From contig OU452199.1 in NCBI GenBank assembly GCA_911728435.2, positions 43,163,253 to 43,227,252 on the forward strand: a DNA stretch of 64,000 bases. The letters are read 5' to 3'. The translations under genes were made by a program, and so were the position numbers. Positions 10,531 to 22,500 of the stretch are shown one piece after another (position 1 is the first letter of the stretch; each line of letters opens with the position of its first letter). Below the pieces are notes generated by a model. The model worked only from the letters and a program-made list of their open reading frames with translations. It had not been told where the DNA came from and searched no databases. This DNA is from Apoderus coryli (Eukaryota; Arthropoda; Insecta; Coleoptera; Attelabidae).

Positions 10531-13500
10531 CACAGGAGGACAGATCTAGCTTAAATACTTTTTACAGCTCTGGCGAGATCAAGCTCGTCAATATACGGAA
10601 TAACAATGTGGACAGAGCACTTATACTTAGAACACCCATAGACAGCTCCAAATTGGAATCAGAATCTAAAGAAACGCTTTCGAAATAGCTATCAAATCAG
10701 TCAACTATCTCTCGTAGAGCATCACAGGTCAGATCATTATGAGTTGCCACTCAAAGTAATCTTACTACTGGACTATTCACTCACAAGTGATATGATAATT
10801 ATTATACAAACTTCTCTAATTGTGTAAGAAAACAGACTTTCTCTAATTTGGAGAACCCGACTCAACAATCCTTGGAAAAGGAGAAGACAACAAGCTAACA
10901 GGAAAGAGCAGCTAAGAGATGCTTGAAATAAAGGAAGAAACTGACAGACGAGCTATCAATCGAAACCTTCCTGGCATGAGATACTCCAAAGTGCTTTTTG
11001 GATACTTCAATCACAAAACAGCTGAAGCTATTTCTGGGGGGACTACGAGTAAGACTCTCGCAGCTGCATATAAAGCACACAGATCCCTGAGACAATAACT
11101 ATGTCCATTCATAGTTTTGAAATAGATTCAAGATACATACAGAAACAACTAAGAAGAAACTCCCGAAGATTAATCAGGCTACTCTGAAATGTATTGTCCT
11201 ATTTAGTACGTGACTGTTGATTTGATCATGGATCTTTTTAGAAGAAAATTTAGCTTATATATGTATAAGCGTAAGAAACCTTCAAAGTAGGGCATCAGGA
11301 TTCAGCAGGAAAAACTTCCTCCGTTATGTCACCATCTGACAACTCTCTGTTTTCTTAAGAATTAGTTAAAAAACTTAGGAATAGAATGCCAAAGAGATCA
11401 GTGGGATCAATTTTCGCTATTAATGCTGCATCTTCTTCCAAGAAATTTGCGTCACCAAAAGATAAATGACACACCTGAGGTGACTGGTAGAAGATCTTCA
11501 AAAATAGATTATTTACTAAAAATATTTTCGTTTGCAAATAATGAATTAAAATTGCGATTTTCATTCCATACAACAGCAGCAATATGCCATATTACATTGA
11601 ATAAACAATATCAAATTGCTCTTATAGAACGAAAAACACCGATTGAAAATCCAGACGCTGCTACTGCTGCCGTTACCAAACCATTTCAATTCAATATTTT
11701 TCAAAGTATTACTTCAGGAACGTAGATAGCAAATACTGCAAATCATGATGAAAGAGCGTCATTTGAAAATTAATTTCGAATTTAATCTCGACTTCAACCA
11801 ACTAAATTTACCTGAAGCTTCTTACTCTGCTAGGACGTGCAAAACTGTTTCCTCTTCAACATCTCTCACCATAGAAATGGGCCAGACCTTACGAATTAGG
11901 TGGCTGCCAATCTGTACCTGGCAGTTTCGTTGACTGCCTAATTTCTTGTCCAGTTTGGCAGGCATATTCTGGTCATCAGTAAGTCAGCCTTACTGGAACT
12001 AATTAAAAAAATATCTACAGCATTCTGGAATGCTTAGTCCTCTTCCTCAAACTAGTAAATCACTTGCTTACACAACCCTTACAAAACATATAATAAAATG
12101 GGCCTGCAAAAAAGTCTTTTCTAAGATGCCATACATGCAAAGTACCATAAAAGTATCTCCTTAACTTTAATAGAATAAAACTTTATAGGTCCAAGCAACT
12201 TATATCTTCATTGTCCGTTATACAAATACATTATCTGAAGACAGTTTGTTGTTCCTATCACAGAAATTAAACATATCTTTGAATAAGAATTCAAGGTATC
12301 CAGCAGAATTTAAAATTTAGATCTTAAAATATTGACGTTCAAAGATGTATAATTTTTTTTAATTTACAATAAAAAGAATTCATGAACTACAGGTAGTAGA
12401 CTGCCAATTCCCTCCAAAAATTTTCAGTTTCCAATCATCTGAAAATGAGGTTTGTGTAGCCAAAGTATCAACCCTTTTTTCTGGTAAGCAATTTGAGAAA
12501 TGCCATGGAAGTAATGAAGGAAGAATACTCTCATCATGCACTGCTTCAGAGAGGTGATACAAGCGTCGGAATCTTGAAACCTTGAGACTCTATTCAAACG
12601 TTATAATCTGGAAATTCTTTTAGGCTGTAAACCCTGAGTTAACCTCAATATAATATTGAGAAAAAACACTTCAAATGAGCAGAGATCGCTGAGAATATGT
12701 TGCACATTATGTTACGTTTAAGAACTAAGAGGTGGAGGAGGATGACAAACTATAAGCTTCAAGGTTTCTGTATTTTTCGTAAATTACAACCCCCATGTTG
12801 AGCTACACCACTGTGCATGACGTAGCTAATACATCGACACTCTGGAAAAAGTATTTCGTTTCAGCAGCGCCAACAAGGGAGCACTTTCGATACGTACTTT
12901 TCACGCTCTACAGCGGAAATTTCTAATATTTCACATATTCCGAATGTCTTTTGTTAATATCACATACACATAGGAAAGAATCAATAATAGCTGTATATGC
13001 ATTCGTGTGAGGATATTAGTGGTAGTGATTCTCAAATTTCCGCATGATGTACTAATAAAGCTGAAACTTTACGTGTTTTGTTATGAGATTTTGAGCGAGG
13101 TTTTTAATACGAGAAATGGGAATTTATACCGATGGTTCTTGAACATAGCAATAGCAAAGATTAAATATATTATTCTTTGGTCATAGGAATCATCAGTAAC
13201 AAAATTGTATTTGTATTTAAGACTTACATTTAAATTTTAACATTCAGAAAACAAATTTACAATTTATTGCACAAAACAGCTACTCAAAAATGAATAGGAA
13301 CTCTGACGATGTAATCACAGACAGGGGTTGCATTAATAGTAATAACATTTATTCCGTTAGCAACAAAATAATACAAAACGTACACTGCCTAGTTAGTATT
13401 ATAGTTACTTTTATTCAGTATGGATAGCTATTCGTGCCTCAAGGGTACCAGTTTTTTATTTTTTTTTTATTTAAGTTTAAAAACAGCACTATATCATGGG

Positions 13501-13560
13501 ACAGCTGGTATTATTTGGTACTGAATTATGTATTTCTATTGGGGTATTTAATTTACCTAT
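10531..13560. other. Intergenic, no supportable gene
   Basis: A long stretch holding only short, unrelated open frames, for example one of 100 codons on plus at 11423-11725 rich in polar residues and with no recognised motif. Codon use and breaks give no reason to call a gene. Old repeats may be present but I see no paired ends. Confidence 0.4.
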
Positions 13561-13563
13561 ATA

Positions 13564-13822
13564 CAGGGTGTTAGGAAATAAGTGCGACAAACTTCAGGAG
13601 GTAATTCTGCATGAAAAAATAATGACACTTTGCTATATAAACATATGTCCGCAATTGCTTCGTTTTCTGAGATACGGGGTTTTAAAGTTTTTCTTAAAAA
13701 CTGAAGATTTATTGATTGCTCTGAAACCCGTGGAGATATGAAAATGAAATTTAGTGGGTTTTAAGAGGTAGTTATTGCGCATTTTTTGGCATGCAATTAA
13801 AAATTTTATATTCATCAGTGGC
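13564..13822. repeat. CAGGGTG-type element, left end
   Basis: TA followed by CAGGGTGTTAGGAAATAAGTG at 13562 on. The opposite end cannot be placed, because another inverted-repeat element begins at 13824. Confidence 0.45.
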
Positions 13823-13823
13823 G

Positions 13824-14281
13824 AGCATACGGGTAATGATCTCAATTTGTTTTAAGAAAAAAATGGTACGCCACTGGAATTTTTAAAATTAAAAATCATT
13901 TTGGAATTCCTCGTTCAGTATGTGATCAAAAATCTCTCTAGGTTTTTTATCGTAGGGGGCATCGTTTTTGTGCAAAAAATAAAACATCTTACCCCGTATT
14001 TTTAATTTCTTTAATATATTATCAAGAACTATCTAATACAATAAACATTAAACCAAAACAATAAGAGAAAATATCACTAATAATAAAGAAATGCTAATTT
14101 GACATTTCATTGAAATATTCGTATTTAACAGAATGTTGACAGTAGCCTACTAGCGTCGGTCGCAGATGTTTTATTTTTTTGCACAAATGCCTACGATAAA
14201 AAAGCAAGAGCGATATTTGAAAAATACCAGTGGCGTGCCATTTTTTTTTTTTTTAATTGAGATTATTACCCGTATGCGCGG
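13824..14281. mobile_element. Foldback element with long inverted arms
   Basis: The left arm (GAGCATACGGGTAATGATCTC ... GGTACGCCACTGG, 13824-13885) pairs with the right arm (CCAGTGGCGTGCC ... GAGATTATTACCCGTATGCG, 14220-14281). Inside it, a second pair, TTTTTTATCGTAGGGGGCAT...AAACATCTT (about 13938-13991) and AGATGTTTTAT...ATGCCTACGATAAAAAA (14165-14203), continues the symmetry. Total arm length is about 150 bases each. No ORF. Confidence 0.6.
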
Positions 14282-14282
14282 G

Positions 14283-14530
14283 ATAACATTGGAATGTTGG
14301 AAACGGTAGGCGTTACAATTTCGGTTAAATTAGAGAAAAGTTGTACAATTTAGACACCTTGTATATAGTGTTTTTAAAATTAAACTAAATTTAGATGTTT
14401 CCGAGATTTTTTGATAAAAACGATTTATTGCGATTTAAAAAAAATGAAAATCTTTCTCATTGCTACTTTTGAAGAGAAAAATATAGCGTTTACCAATTTT
14501 CACTACCGACGTTTCGTTTTTGAAAAATCA
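14283..14530. repeat. Second copy of the 1763-1990 repeat
   Basis: Shares GGGATAACATTGG, AAACGGTAGG, TTACAATTTCGGTTAAATT and CTTTCTCATTG blocks in the same order with the left part of the element at 1740-2274, with moderate divergence. It abuts the foldback element at 13824-14281 directly, suggesting insertion of one into the other. Confidence 0.6.
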
Positions 14531-15129
14531 CTTTTCTCTAATTTAAGACACAGTGTATATACAGGGTGAGTTTTATGAGAATCCTAGGTATATTTTCTGA
14601 TTTTTGATGCAGGGACATTTAGTAAGGTCGATTAAAGCTACATTTTTTAAATAATTTCAAATATACGGCGTATTTGACCATTGGATTTTTCACATGATAG
14701 AACTAAAATATACAGGATGCTGCGTTTGAGATAAGGATGATAGAGTTTGAATTTATTAATAATAAAACCGAAAAATCTGATCATCCAATATAGTAATTTG
14801 AATTGGCAAATAAATGTGTTTTTGAGATCCAGAGGCAGTTTTGAGAAAAATAGTTTCGCTTCATAACAATTATTTTTTTTATTAAAAGCTTGCAATTTAG
14901 GGAAAATAAAAATAAATCAAAACGCTCTGTATTTAGGTATAGGGAACCCTTACTACGAAAGTCTATCTTATTTTTCATAGTTAATTAAAAAATCTGGTAA
15001 AATATATACGGCATTTTATTTAAAAAAAAAACAGAACTTTGTTTATTTAAAATGATTTTAAAATTATTGTAGCCTACACAACACAGTATCTCTGAGGCCA
15101 TTGGCGCGCGTTTACGCAACACTATGTTA
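14531..15129. other. Intergenic; one CAGGGTG end
   Basis: A TATACAGGGTGAG motif at about 14558-14570 marks another end of the CAGGGTG family. The rest is AT-rich with nothing recognised. Confidence 0.45.
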
Positions 15130-15420
15130 GCCCCAAAATTTTGAACAAATTCAATAAGTCGATATTTACAATGTCAGCTAGCTCGTGCGCCTTCAATTTG
15201 CGATCGTCCACTGCGCTCTGCATCATTTGTGCTGGTACGACCACGTCTAAATTCATCAATCCACTTCTCTACCATTTGTCTCAATGGAGCAGAGTTCACT
15301 GGTTTTTTTTTTTCTCAAAAAGCAATTCTTTATCAAAACTCGAAATTAACTTTTTTCCATTTTTTTTTTGCAATAACAAACATTGCTTTACACAACATGC
15401 TATAACACACTAATCAATAG
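15130..15420 (-). pseudogene. Mariner transposase N-terminal fragment
   Basis: On minus, a frame begins MQKKNGKKLISSFDKELLF and shifts to MVEKWIDEFRRGRTSTNDAE, followed by RSGRSQIE and, in another frame, DRKLKAHELADIVN. These are the linker (FRRGRTST.DAERSGR) and RKLK..ELA blocks of DD34D mariners. Frameshifts occur between blocks and the catalytic half is missing. The RKLK block is close to that at 47580-47860, so they are related copies. Confidence 0.75.
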
Positions 15421-15777
15421 TCAGATTGCTGTCAAATTTATACACGTATCGTTTAAAGGTTAGTACTAAATAAAAGTCATATGGAAAAAATTCTAGCAAC
15501 GCCATCTATGTGTCATCCTATGGCCTTTTTGAATGGACTAATATTTTCATACTTCTGTAAATTAAATTAGAATTTTTTGCAATTTCTGTTGTTTTATGTT
15601 GATGTTTGGCCGTAAATGGATTATTTCTATTAAAGTTATTTAGTGGAGATTCGATTTTTATTATGGAAATATTAACTCCACTCAAGAATGGACTACGTTT
15701 TTAAATTAAATTCGTTTTTAGTACAAAATATGATTTTCAAAAAAAAAAAATACGCGTGCAGCACAGTACACGTGATA

Positions 15778-16014
15778 GAAGTGAATACTTCTTTCACGAA
15801 AGAGAAAGGGAATACGAATGACGGTACAAAAGGGACAACCGAAGGATTGGCAACGTTAAGCCTCTATATGCATAATAGTGTATGGTATAGGATATAGTGT
15901 GTAGCATACACTCTATCTCTCCCTCATATTTGTTATATGCTTCATCTCTTTTGCGGGACGAAAATTTTGTAAATCGTGTCGTGATTCTCATGCGGCAAAA
16001 GAAGTATTCACTTC
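15778..16014. mobile_element. MITE, 237 bp, with self-palindromic ends
   Basis: Terminal inverted repeats start GAAGTGAATACTTCTTT on both ends. Each end is itself a small palindrome (AGAAGT-GAAT-ACTTCT at 15777-15792). No clear target duplication was found. No coding potential of note. Confidence 0.6.
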
Positions 16015-16609
16015 AAAAATAAAAAGCAAAACCCTTCGTATTTTCAACAACATTATTACATTTTATACGAGTAGTAGTGAATAATTAAATTTGATTCCCA
16101 TAATCCTAACCATACGAGTAAAATACCACACACTACCAGATTATTTAATCCAAATTCTATTCAGCATGACTATCGTATTGTCTATAATGTACGAAGCGAA
16201 CAAAGAAGTCCATTTTCAACATATCTGAATATGTTATATTGTTTTGTGATTGATCAAAATACTATTATGTTATAATAGAGTATTGTTTTGTGATGTTAAA
16301 CTTACTTAAAATATCATGAAATATCAATATAGAAATACAGGATGTCCTATAGTAACGACGCATTACAATATTTCAGGGACGAACTTGAATTGAATTTGGA
16401 AAATTACAACATGAAAACTTTTTCCATTTTCAAAAAATGTTTTAATAATAAAAACACGTTGTTCCTTCGTGTAACGTTCCATATTAACTAACCAGAATGT
16501 ATTCCGAATCTGAAAATAAAAATGTCGAATAAAAATTACAAGTAGAAAAAAAAAAAGGCAGCAAAATTAAAATGATACTCCAACTTGGACCTGACAAGAG
16601 AAAAATACA
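16015..16609. other. Intergenic, nothing recognised
   Basis: AT-rich. A TACAGGATGTCC motif near 16337 may be a decayed CAGGGTG-type end. Confidence 0.4.
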
Positions 16610-17330
16610 AGATTTTCAGGCAGCTACATCAGAGAAATGTCTACTATTCCTAATTAAAAAACCGTAAGCCTTAGCTGCTTCTGCTGCCTTGGCATCAATG
16701 TGATGAACAAAGGAAAGTTGAGAGTCAAATATCACGCCGATATATTTTACGGATTCTCACGATACACCTCACAATTATTAATTTTATAACTGTGTATTAA
16801 AGGTCGGAGTTTTCTTGTATAAGACACTACGCTACACTTGTCCACATTGAAGCTGAGCTCATTATCAAAGCACCACTGCTCAGTCATGTGCAAATCGCTC
16901 TGGAGCTCTTCACACTGAAAAACATTTGACACGTCTCGATATATCTTAAGGTCGTCCGCAAACAATAATTTATTACAAGTTAAGCTGTCTGCTAGGTCAT
17001 TTATATATAGTAGGAATAACAATGGAGCCAGATTGGAGCCCTGCGGTACACCAGATTTTGTCATATATGTCCGTGAACTGAAGCCATTATAAAAAACAAA
17101 TTGGGTTCTATTGATTAAGTAGGATTGCAGAAAAAGAATAGCATCAACAGAGAAAGAGAAGTTTGTTAATTTGTTTAGCGGTATAGAATGGCTAACCCGT
17201 TCAAAGGCCTTGCTAAGATCCGTGTACTTGTCCAGCTCGATCCAGGAGCTCAGACAGGTTCTGGCTGAGCACTGCTAAGTTTGTTAGAGTTGATCGACAT
17301 AACATAAATCCATGCTGACAGAATGAAATA
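16610..17330 (-). pseudogene. CR1-like RT, C-terminal part, cut by mariner
   Basis: Reading on minus from 17330: FCQHGFM..RSTLTNLAVLSQ (fingers), degraded palm, then an open stretch 17064-16747 with SGVPQGSNLAPLLFLLYINDL, LLFADDLKIY (catalytic FADD) and LSFNVDKCSVVSYTR. Shifted on, it gives YIGVIFDSQLSFVHHI and AYGFLIRNSRHF. The C-terminal tail is lost near 16610. The upstream part of the same element resumes on the far side of the mariner, at 18625-18900. Confidence 0.8.
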
Positions 17331-18624
17331 ACGGGTCCGCCATCTAACGTTTTTTTTTTCAACTAGTGCTTATGTCGTGAAGGGTAACACTTAGCTCATA
17401 TCTGATTTGACAGATAATTAGTTTTATCCTTCCGCTGAACGAATATGGTTGTGTATACGCTTGAACAACGCTGGGAAATATTGCGACATTACTTTGAAAA
17501 TCATGGTAATGTTGCAGAATGTGTGCGAAAATTGCGTACGGATTTTGGAAGAAGAGAAGCACCGTCAGCTCCGTATGTTCGTTATCTCGTGAAAAAAGTG
17601 AAAGAAACTGGCATCCTCATCGATAAACCAAAGCGTGAAAAGCCAAAAACAGTGCGTACACCCGAGAATATTGCTGCTGTGGCAGAAAGTGTGCGTGAAG
17701 CGCCATCAACATCAATTCACCGTCGGTCTCAACAATTGAACATTTCGGAGACATCATTGAGACGAATTTTGCATAAAGACCTTGGTATGACGCCATACAA
17801 AGTCCAATTGGTTCAGGAGTTGCAGCCAACTGACCATCCAATGCGTTTTCGCTTCGCTCAGTGGGCCTGCGATCGACTTACAGAAGATGCCGATTTTGCC
17901 AAAAAAAATCATCTTTTCAGTTGAAGCTCATTTTGATCTTGGCGGGTATGTAAACAAGCAAAATTGTCGCATTTGGGGCACAGAAAACCCGCACGCATAC
18001 ATTGAAAAGCCGATGCACCCAAAACGAGTCACTGTTTGGTGCGGATTTTGGTCCAGAGGCATAATTGGGCCATTTTTCTTCGAAAATGAGCAAGGAGTGG
18101 CCGTTACAGTCATTGGCGATCGTTATCGGGCCATGTTGAACGAATTTTTGTTCACAAAAATTGAAGAGGAGGATATTGGCAACATTTGATTTCAACAGGA
18201 CGGCGCTACGTGCCACACAGCCGAAGCTACACTCGATGTTTTGCGCCCTGTTTTTGAAGATCGCATTATCATCCGCAGTGCTGATGTCGTTTGGCACCGA
18301 TTTGACACCGTTGGACTATTATTTGTGGGGTGTCGTGAAAGATAAGTGTTACGCCGACAAGCCAGAGACAATTGACGCTTTAAAGGACAATATTCGTGAA
18401 GCCATTGGTGAAATACAGCTGCACACAATCGATAATGTGCTTAAAAATTGGACCGATCATGTAGGCTACTGCATGGCCAGCCGAGGCATCCATTTGAATG
18501 AAATTATTTGTCATTATTAACCGGAAGGATTGTACTTTCAAATAAAAAAAGAAATTTGAGAAAATATTCAGCAGTTTTTCTTTTATAGCATTTTCAAAAA
18601 AAAAAAGTTATCTGGCAGACCCAA
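17331..18624 (+). mobile_element. Complete mariner element (rosa-like), dead copy
   Basis: It is 1294 bp long. The ends are ACGGGTCCGCCATCTAACG on the left and, read inwards from the right, TTGGGTCTGCCAGATAAC, flanked by TA on both sides (17329-17330, 18625-18626). It lies inside a minus-strand RT remnant. It is closely related to the copy at 41907-43145 over its whole length. Confidence 0.85.
17445..18520 (+). pseudogene. Mariner transposase, frameshifted and mutated
   Basis: N-terminal paired helix-turn-helix region (VVYTLEQRWEILRHYF, then STSIHRRSQQLNISETSLRRIL) followed by the DDE core. Defects compared with the copy at 42010-43032: one extra A in the run at 17901-17908 shifts the frame; the first catalytic Asp is Val (codon 17920-17922); a Trp codon is TGA at 18187-18189; and about 11 bases are missing near 18293. 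It does retain the QQDGATCHTA motif, with the second catalytic Asp at 18199-18201, which the other copy lacks. Combining the two copies by position gives a second-to-third Asp spacing of about 41, which fits rosa-type (DD41D) mariners. Confidence 0.85.
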
Positions 18625-18920
18625 TACGACGACGCACAGACATATAAATGATCTCTTCCTCGGAGCCAGTAAAAAGTATATCCGCGTCAGACCAAACTGA
18701 ACCACCATTCAACTGCGTAAAAGAGGCACTATCCTTAAAACAGAACTGAAATACTCCGCGAATTTATCAACAATATCACTAAAGATTTATATCATTCGCC
18801 GGTATTCGAGAAGATCTGCTCTTCGATATTATAAACGATCAAAAAGACTGAGGATTAGATTTTATTGAATTTTCAGTTCTAGAAATATAAGACTTGTAAG
18901 CGATTGCCAACTGTGATATA
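18625..18920 (-). pseudogene. CR1-like RT, N-terminal linker part
   Basis: On minus with frameshifts: YKSYISRTENSIKSNPQSF, then RIPANDINL, DIVDKFAEYFSSVL and SEEEIIYMSVRR. These match, in order, the linker between endonuclease and RT in the element at 34560-36700 (compare RIPSTN, IVEAFASYFESVF, SEEKIFWAARKL). It is the upstream part of the RT remnant at 16610-17330. The stretch between MSVRR and FCQHGF is missing, so a deletion accompanied or preceded the mariner insertion. Confidence 0.7.
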
Positions 18921-20189
18921 ACGTATCAATTGTGTATAACGTATCAATTAACACTGTCAGAGTTAGTTTATTCTACACCAAATTGATACAAAAGTTACAT
19001 GGGTTTTTCCCAAAGAAAAACGTTTTGCAGTGTAGCTCAATTATCAAATTTACAGCCGATACAAAGGCATGTGCAATAATGCTAGCGTGACGAATTCAAT
19101 CAATCAAACGCAGAAATGAAACAAAGTTAACAAATGTACGGTGTAAAGCAATTAGTTGGTTCTTTTTACTTCGCTCCCGTCGTTCTCCTTTATTTCTTTC
19201 CATGCCTTTCAGACTCTGCTAATATAAGCTAGTTTGTGTTAAAGTTTTTACCAAAAAAAAAACAATTTTATTATGAACAGAAAAGAAGAATTTAGTTTTA
19301 TTGAGAGCAAGAAAGTTAAATTAAAATTATTGACGGGAGAATGAAAATAAACAGAACTTTATAAAACATGCAAAACTATTTACATTTTTTGCTTTTTCCT
19401 TATTTAAATACTCCTTCAATCATCTTTACAAAGGAAGCTTTCTTTATTTGATAAAATTATTTACCCTGTACGTACCTCTTTGGAAGTCATTGGTCTTGAA
19501 CCACATCAAAGTAAACTTGCGAGAAGCTGGATGACATTCTAAATGTAGTTCAAGTGAAGGTCGTCCCAAGAACATTTTACGTCTAATTTCACAATCTAAG
19601 TAGTTTGGAGTCTTATCAGTTACAGAAGACAAGCATCTCCTCTGCTAGACTTTCGACATTAGTTGTATTCCTATTTGGTTGAAGGTGTCATCATTCCTTG
19701 TGAACGAATCATTTGATTAAGATCAGCAGTTCAAGACTCTTTTATGCACTCCATTGATCTATCGATTGTTGACTGGTTCAAATTAGTTGTGCCAAGTCTG
19801 GCAGCTAAGAACACATGAGTCTCAATGATGCCTCACTCGCAAAAAGCTCTACATACGTTATAGCATTTCTGTTTTAGTCAAGTATTTCTTATTAGAAATT
19901 CTATCAAGAAGTAACGATACAATTTGCTTTGTAACATTGAGACTGACTGAGACTTAATTGAAGGTGGCTTTCTCATATTTTCCACATAATTAAGGCTGGC
20001 CTTTAACATAATGGATGCGCCGTCTTTATGAGGCCAATTATCCTTGTTATGTATTAGACCAATTGTTTTTTGCGAGGTCTTTGTGAAATTGTGTTATTCT
20101 AACTCATCACAAAACGCTCTTCATGCCACACTTTGCCGTTTTTTGAAGTTGAAACATGATCTTGCTATCCCCAATACAATTTCATGTAA
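18921..20189. other. Intergenic, nothing firm
   Basis: Short minus-strand readings near 19440-19640 and 19800-20040 are broken and match no family I can name. Confidence 0.4.
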
Positions 20190-20640
20190 TCAGCATCATT
20201 TCAGGACAGGTACAATATCGTTAATAAAAACATTGAAAAGCAATGGCCCCAAAACCGATCCTTGAGGGACACCTGTAGTAACTTCAATCAATGATGACTA
20301 AAAAAATTAAATGTACTGCTTGCGAACAAGTAAATATGATTTAAAATATTGAACAAAGGAATATGTTAAACAAAAATTTGACATTTTCCTTAATAAAATA
20401 CCTTGATCCAAGTGATCAAAAGCCCTTGAAAAGTCTGTATAAACGACATCAACTTCTATCTCTATGCCGGGAAAGGAACTGCGTTATCTGAACGATATTG
20501 GTTGTGATTGATCTACAAGGAAGAAAGCCATTCTGTTTATCAATGATTGGTCGTGTCACATGCAGAAGGATGTTTTCGTGAAGTATTAACTCAAAGCACT
20601 TTCCAAAGTTTGAAGTTAAACCAATGGAACAAATGTACAG
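20190..20640 (-). pseudogene. Non-LTR RT central fragment
   Basis: Minus strand from 20640: NFGKCFELILHENIL, DKQNGFLPCRSITTNIVQ (fingers), DVVYTDFSRAFDHLDQGILL (palm box A), YLLVRKQYI and then TGVPQGSVLGPLLFNVFINDIV (box B). It stops before the FADD box. Frames shift between blocks. Group: CR1/Jockey-like. Confidence 0.75.
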
Positions 20641-20885
20641 TGAAAACCCTTAAACTCAGTTCTATAGTGATTCGACAATGTCGTATAGCAGTTTAATCAC
20701 GAAACGAAACTTTAAAAAACAAAAAACTTTTAACTAAGCGGCAATAAAATAATTATAAAATATTTTAGTTCTTTAAGAATGTCGAATTGCTAGTTGGGTA
20801 GCTTCCCCAGATTAAGGTCATGAGTTTATTTTGTCAATTATTTTAACTATATTGTAATTCTATAGTACGTATGCAATAAGATTAA

Positions 20886-21560
20886 TAACAATAATAATAA
20901 TAATAAGCGTTTATTTTCAACAGATTCACACAAACAATCCAATTACAGGAAATCTCTACAACTCAATACGTAATTATTGCTAACATACAACGTATTATCA
21001 GTAATTACAAAGAACAAGAGAAATAAAAATGCACACATAAGTGATAATAATAATACTACAATAATAATCACAATAGCAATAAAAATAATAATAATAAACA
21101 ACAATAATAAGTAATAATTGCAATAGCCACATACAGAATATTTATGAAAAACACTACATCTATACATCATACTCACCAAAGAGACACCGCACACTTACAG
21201 CAATCAAATCATGACTGGATTGAGCTAATTATCCTTGCAACAGAGTCAAAGTACATATCGAATTCAGAACAGTTCATGTTCAAAGTTGAACAAATAAAAT
21301 AAATAGGACCCTGTCGCAGAAGATTTGTTCTTGGAGCATCAGTATAAAACGGCCGACCTTGCCAACCTAGGCACCCACATATTTAATTTGCCGACCAGGT
21401 AAATGCAATCCAAATGGCCGTGCAATAGGTTGTACAAAAATTTGACGCCCAGAACTTTTCTTCGAGTCTCCAAAGCTACGATGTCGAAGTGTAAAAGAAG
21501 TGAATCATGATTAAGTCTAGTAAATGGCGACAAAATGGTTTGAGCTGGGATTTTTTATAA
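20886..21560 (-). pseudogene. CR1-like element, C-terminus and ATT tail
   Basis: On minus, 21533-21339 reads FDIVALETRRKVLGVKFLYNLLHGHLDC, which matches LELRRKIHAVKFLFNILHSKIDC at 36310-36390. Downstream on minus lies a long (ATT)-rich 3' region, ending in a TTATTATTATTATT tail at 20886-20904. Truncated 5' just above the LETRRK block. Confidence 0.75.
21000..21120. repeat. Interrupted AAT/ATT microsatellite
   Basis: Irregular AAT repeats in the 3' region of the RT fragment above, probably expanded from retrotransposon tail sequence. Confidence 0.7.
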
Positions 21561-22500
21561 TTCCTGTAATATGCAGAGCGTTTTCTATTCTAAAGAACCA
21601 CACACAGTATAATAATTCAAAAAATGTTATAATACACATATATATCAGGCACCATAGCGTGTTAGTGCTTTTTAATTTTAATTAATTCACAACAACCTGC
21701 ACATACATAAAACTGATATTATAATTTACAACGTTTATTTCGACAGTATTATATTATGGTTGTAATATTTTTTTTCTAGCAGTTATTCTACCAGACAAAA
21801 AAAAAAATGTTGCTGCTTTCGAATTTATCACCACAAATCAGGTGAATTTTTAATTGATGCCTGTGTATCACGCAAAGTTTATCCATAATAAGCATTTGTA
21901 GCTAGTAAAACACGTTGTTCTTTCCAAATAGTTTTTTGTGAAAACATTACAAAATATTGACTTTCGAACAGTAGAAGTGTTAAGTTTATAACGTAAATTT
22001 AATTGCAATATAAATATTTACGATTTCCCAGAGTCAATATCAATTTAAATGGACTCAAATGCGCGGAGTTCTTCACGTCCCACCAACATTACTCGCAACG
22101 AGTACTTGAAATCCTTGAACCAACCTGAGATGAGAGACACACACATATGCGACTCAATTCTTTACTCTTTCGGTCGCTACATGCAGACAACTCCGGGCAG
22201 CAAGAGACTTCAAGGTCGTTGGCTAAATTCGGCTCTTTGTAACATGAATACCTAGGAAAATTTATATGAATAACCAATAAAACACTTCAAATAAAATCGG
22301 TTCAATTTACTCTCTAATATCAATAGGTATTATGCTAGTACAACTTGTGTGCTAGAAGCAATTGCTCCCATCTTACAACTGGACGTTCACAAACAGTAAA
22401 AGGTATGAGGGGTTCCAGCCCTCATTCTTGTCACAAAACGGGTTAATATAAAATATGTCAATAGTGTTACACAAGTTCTGAAGGTGAATCAATTAGAGAT
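21561..22500. other. Intergenic with one short unassigned open frame
   Basis: A 68-codon frame at 22049-22255 (plus) begins MDSNARSSSRPTNITRN and has less AT-biased composition than its surroundings. It matches no family known to me and has no visible splice signals or partner. Otherwise AT-rich with nothing recognised. Confidence 0.4.

Noticed and set aside
11423..11725. 100-codon plus-strand frame
   Set aside because: No family resemblance, no splice or promoter context, and length within chance for this much DNA.
17917..18297. 126-codon minus-strand frame
   Set aside because: It is the antisense shadow of the mariner transposase gene. Similar shadows at 42385-42723 and 42636-42860 were dropped for the same reason.
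20943..21194. 83-codon minus frame rich in Ile, Leu and Val resembling membrane segments
   Set aside because: It is translation of an ATT microsatellite.
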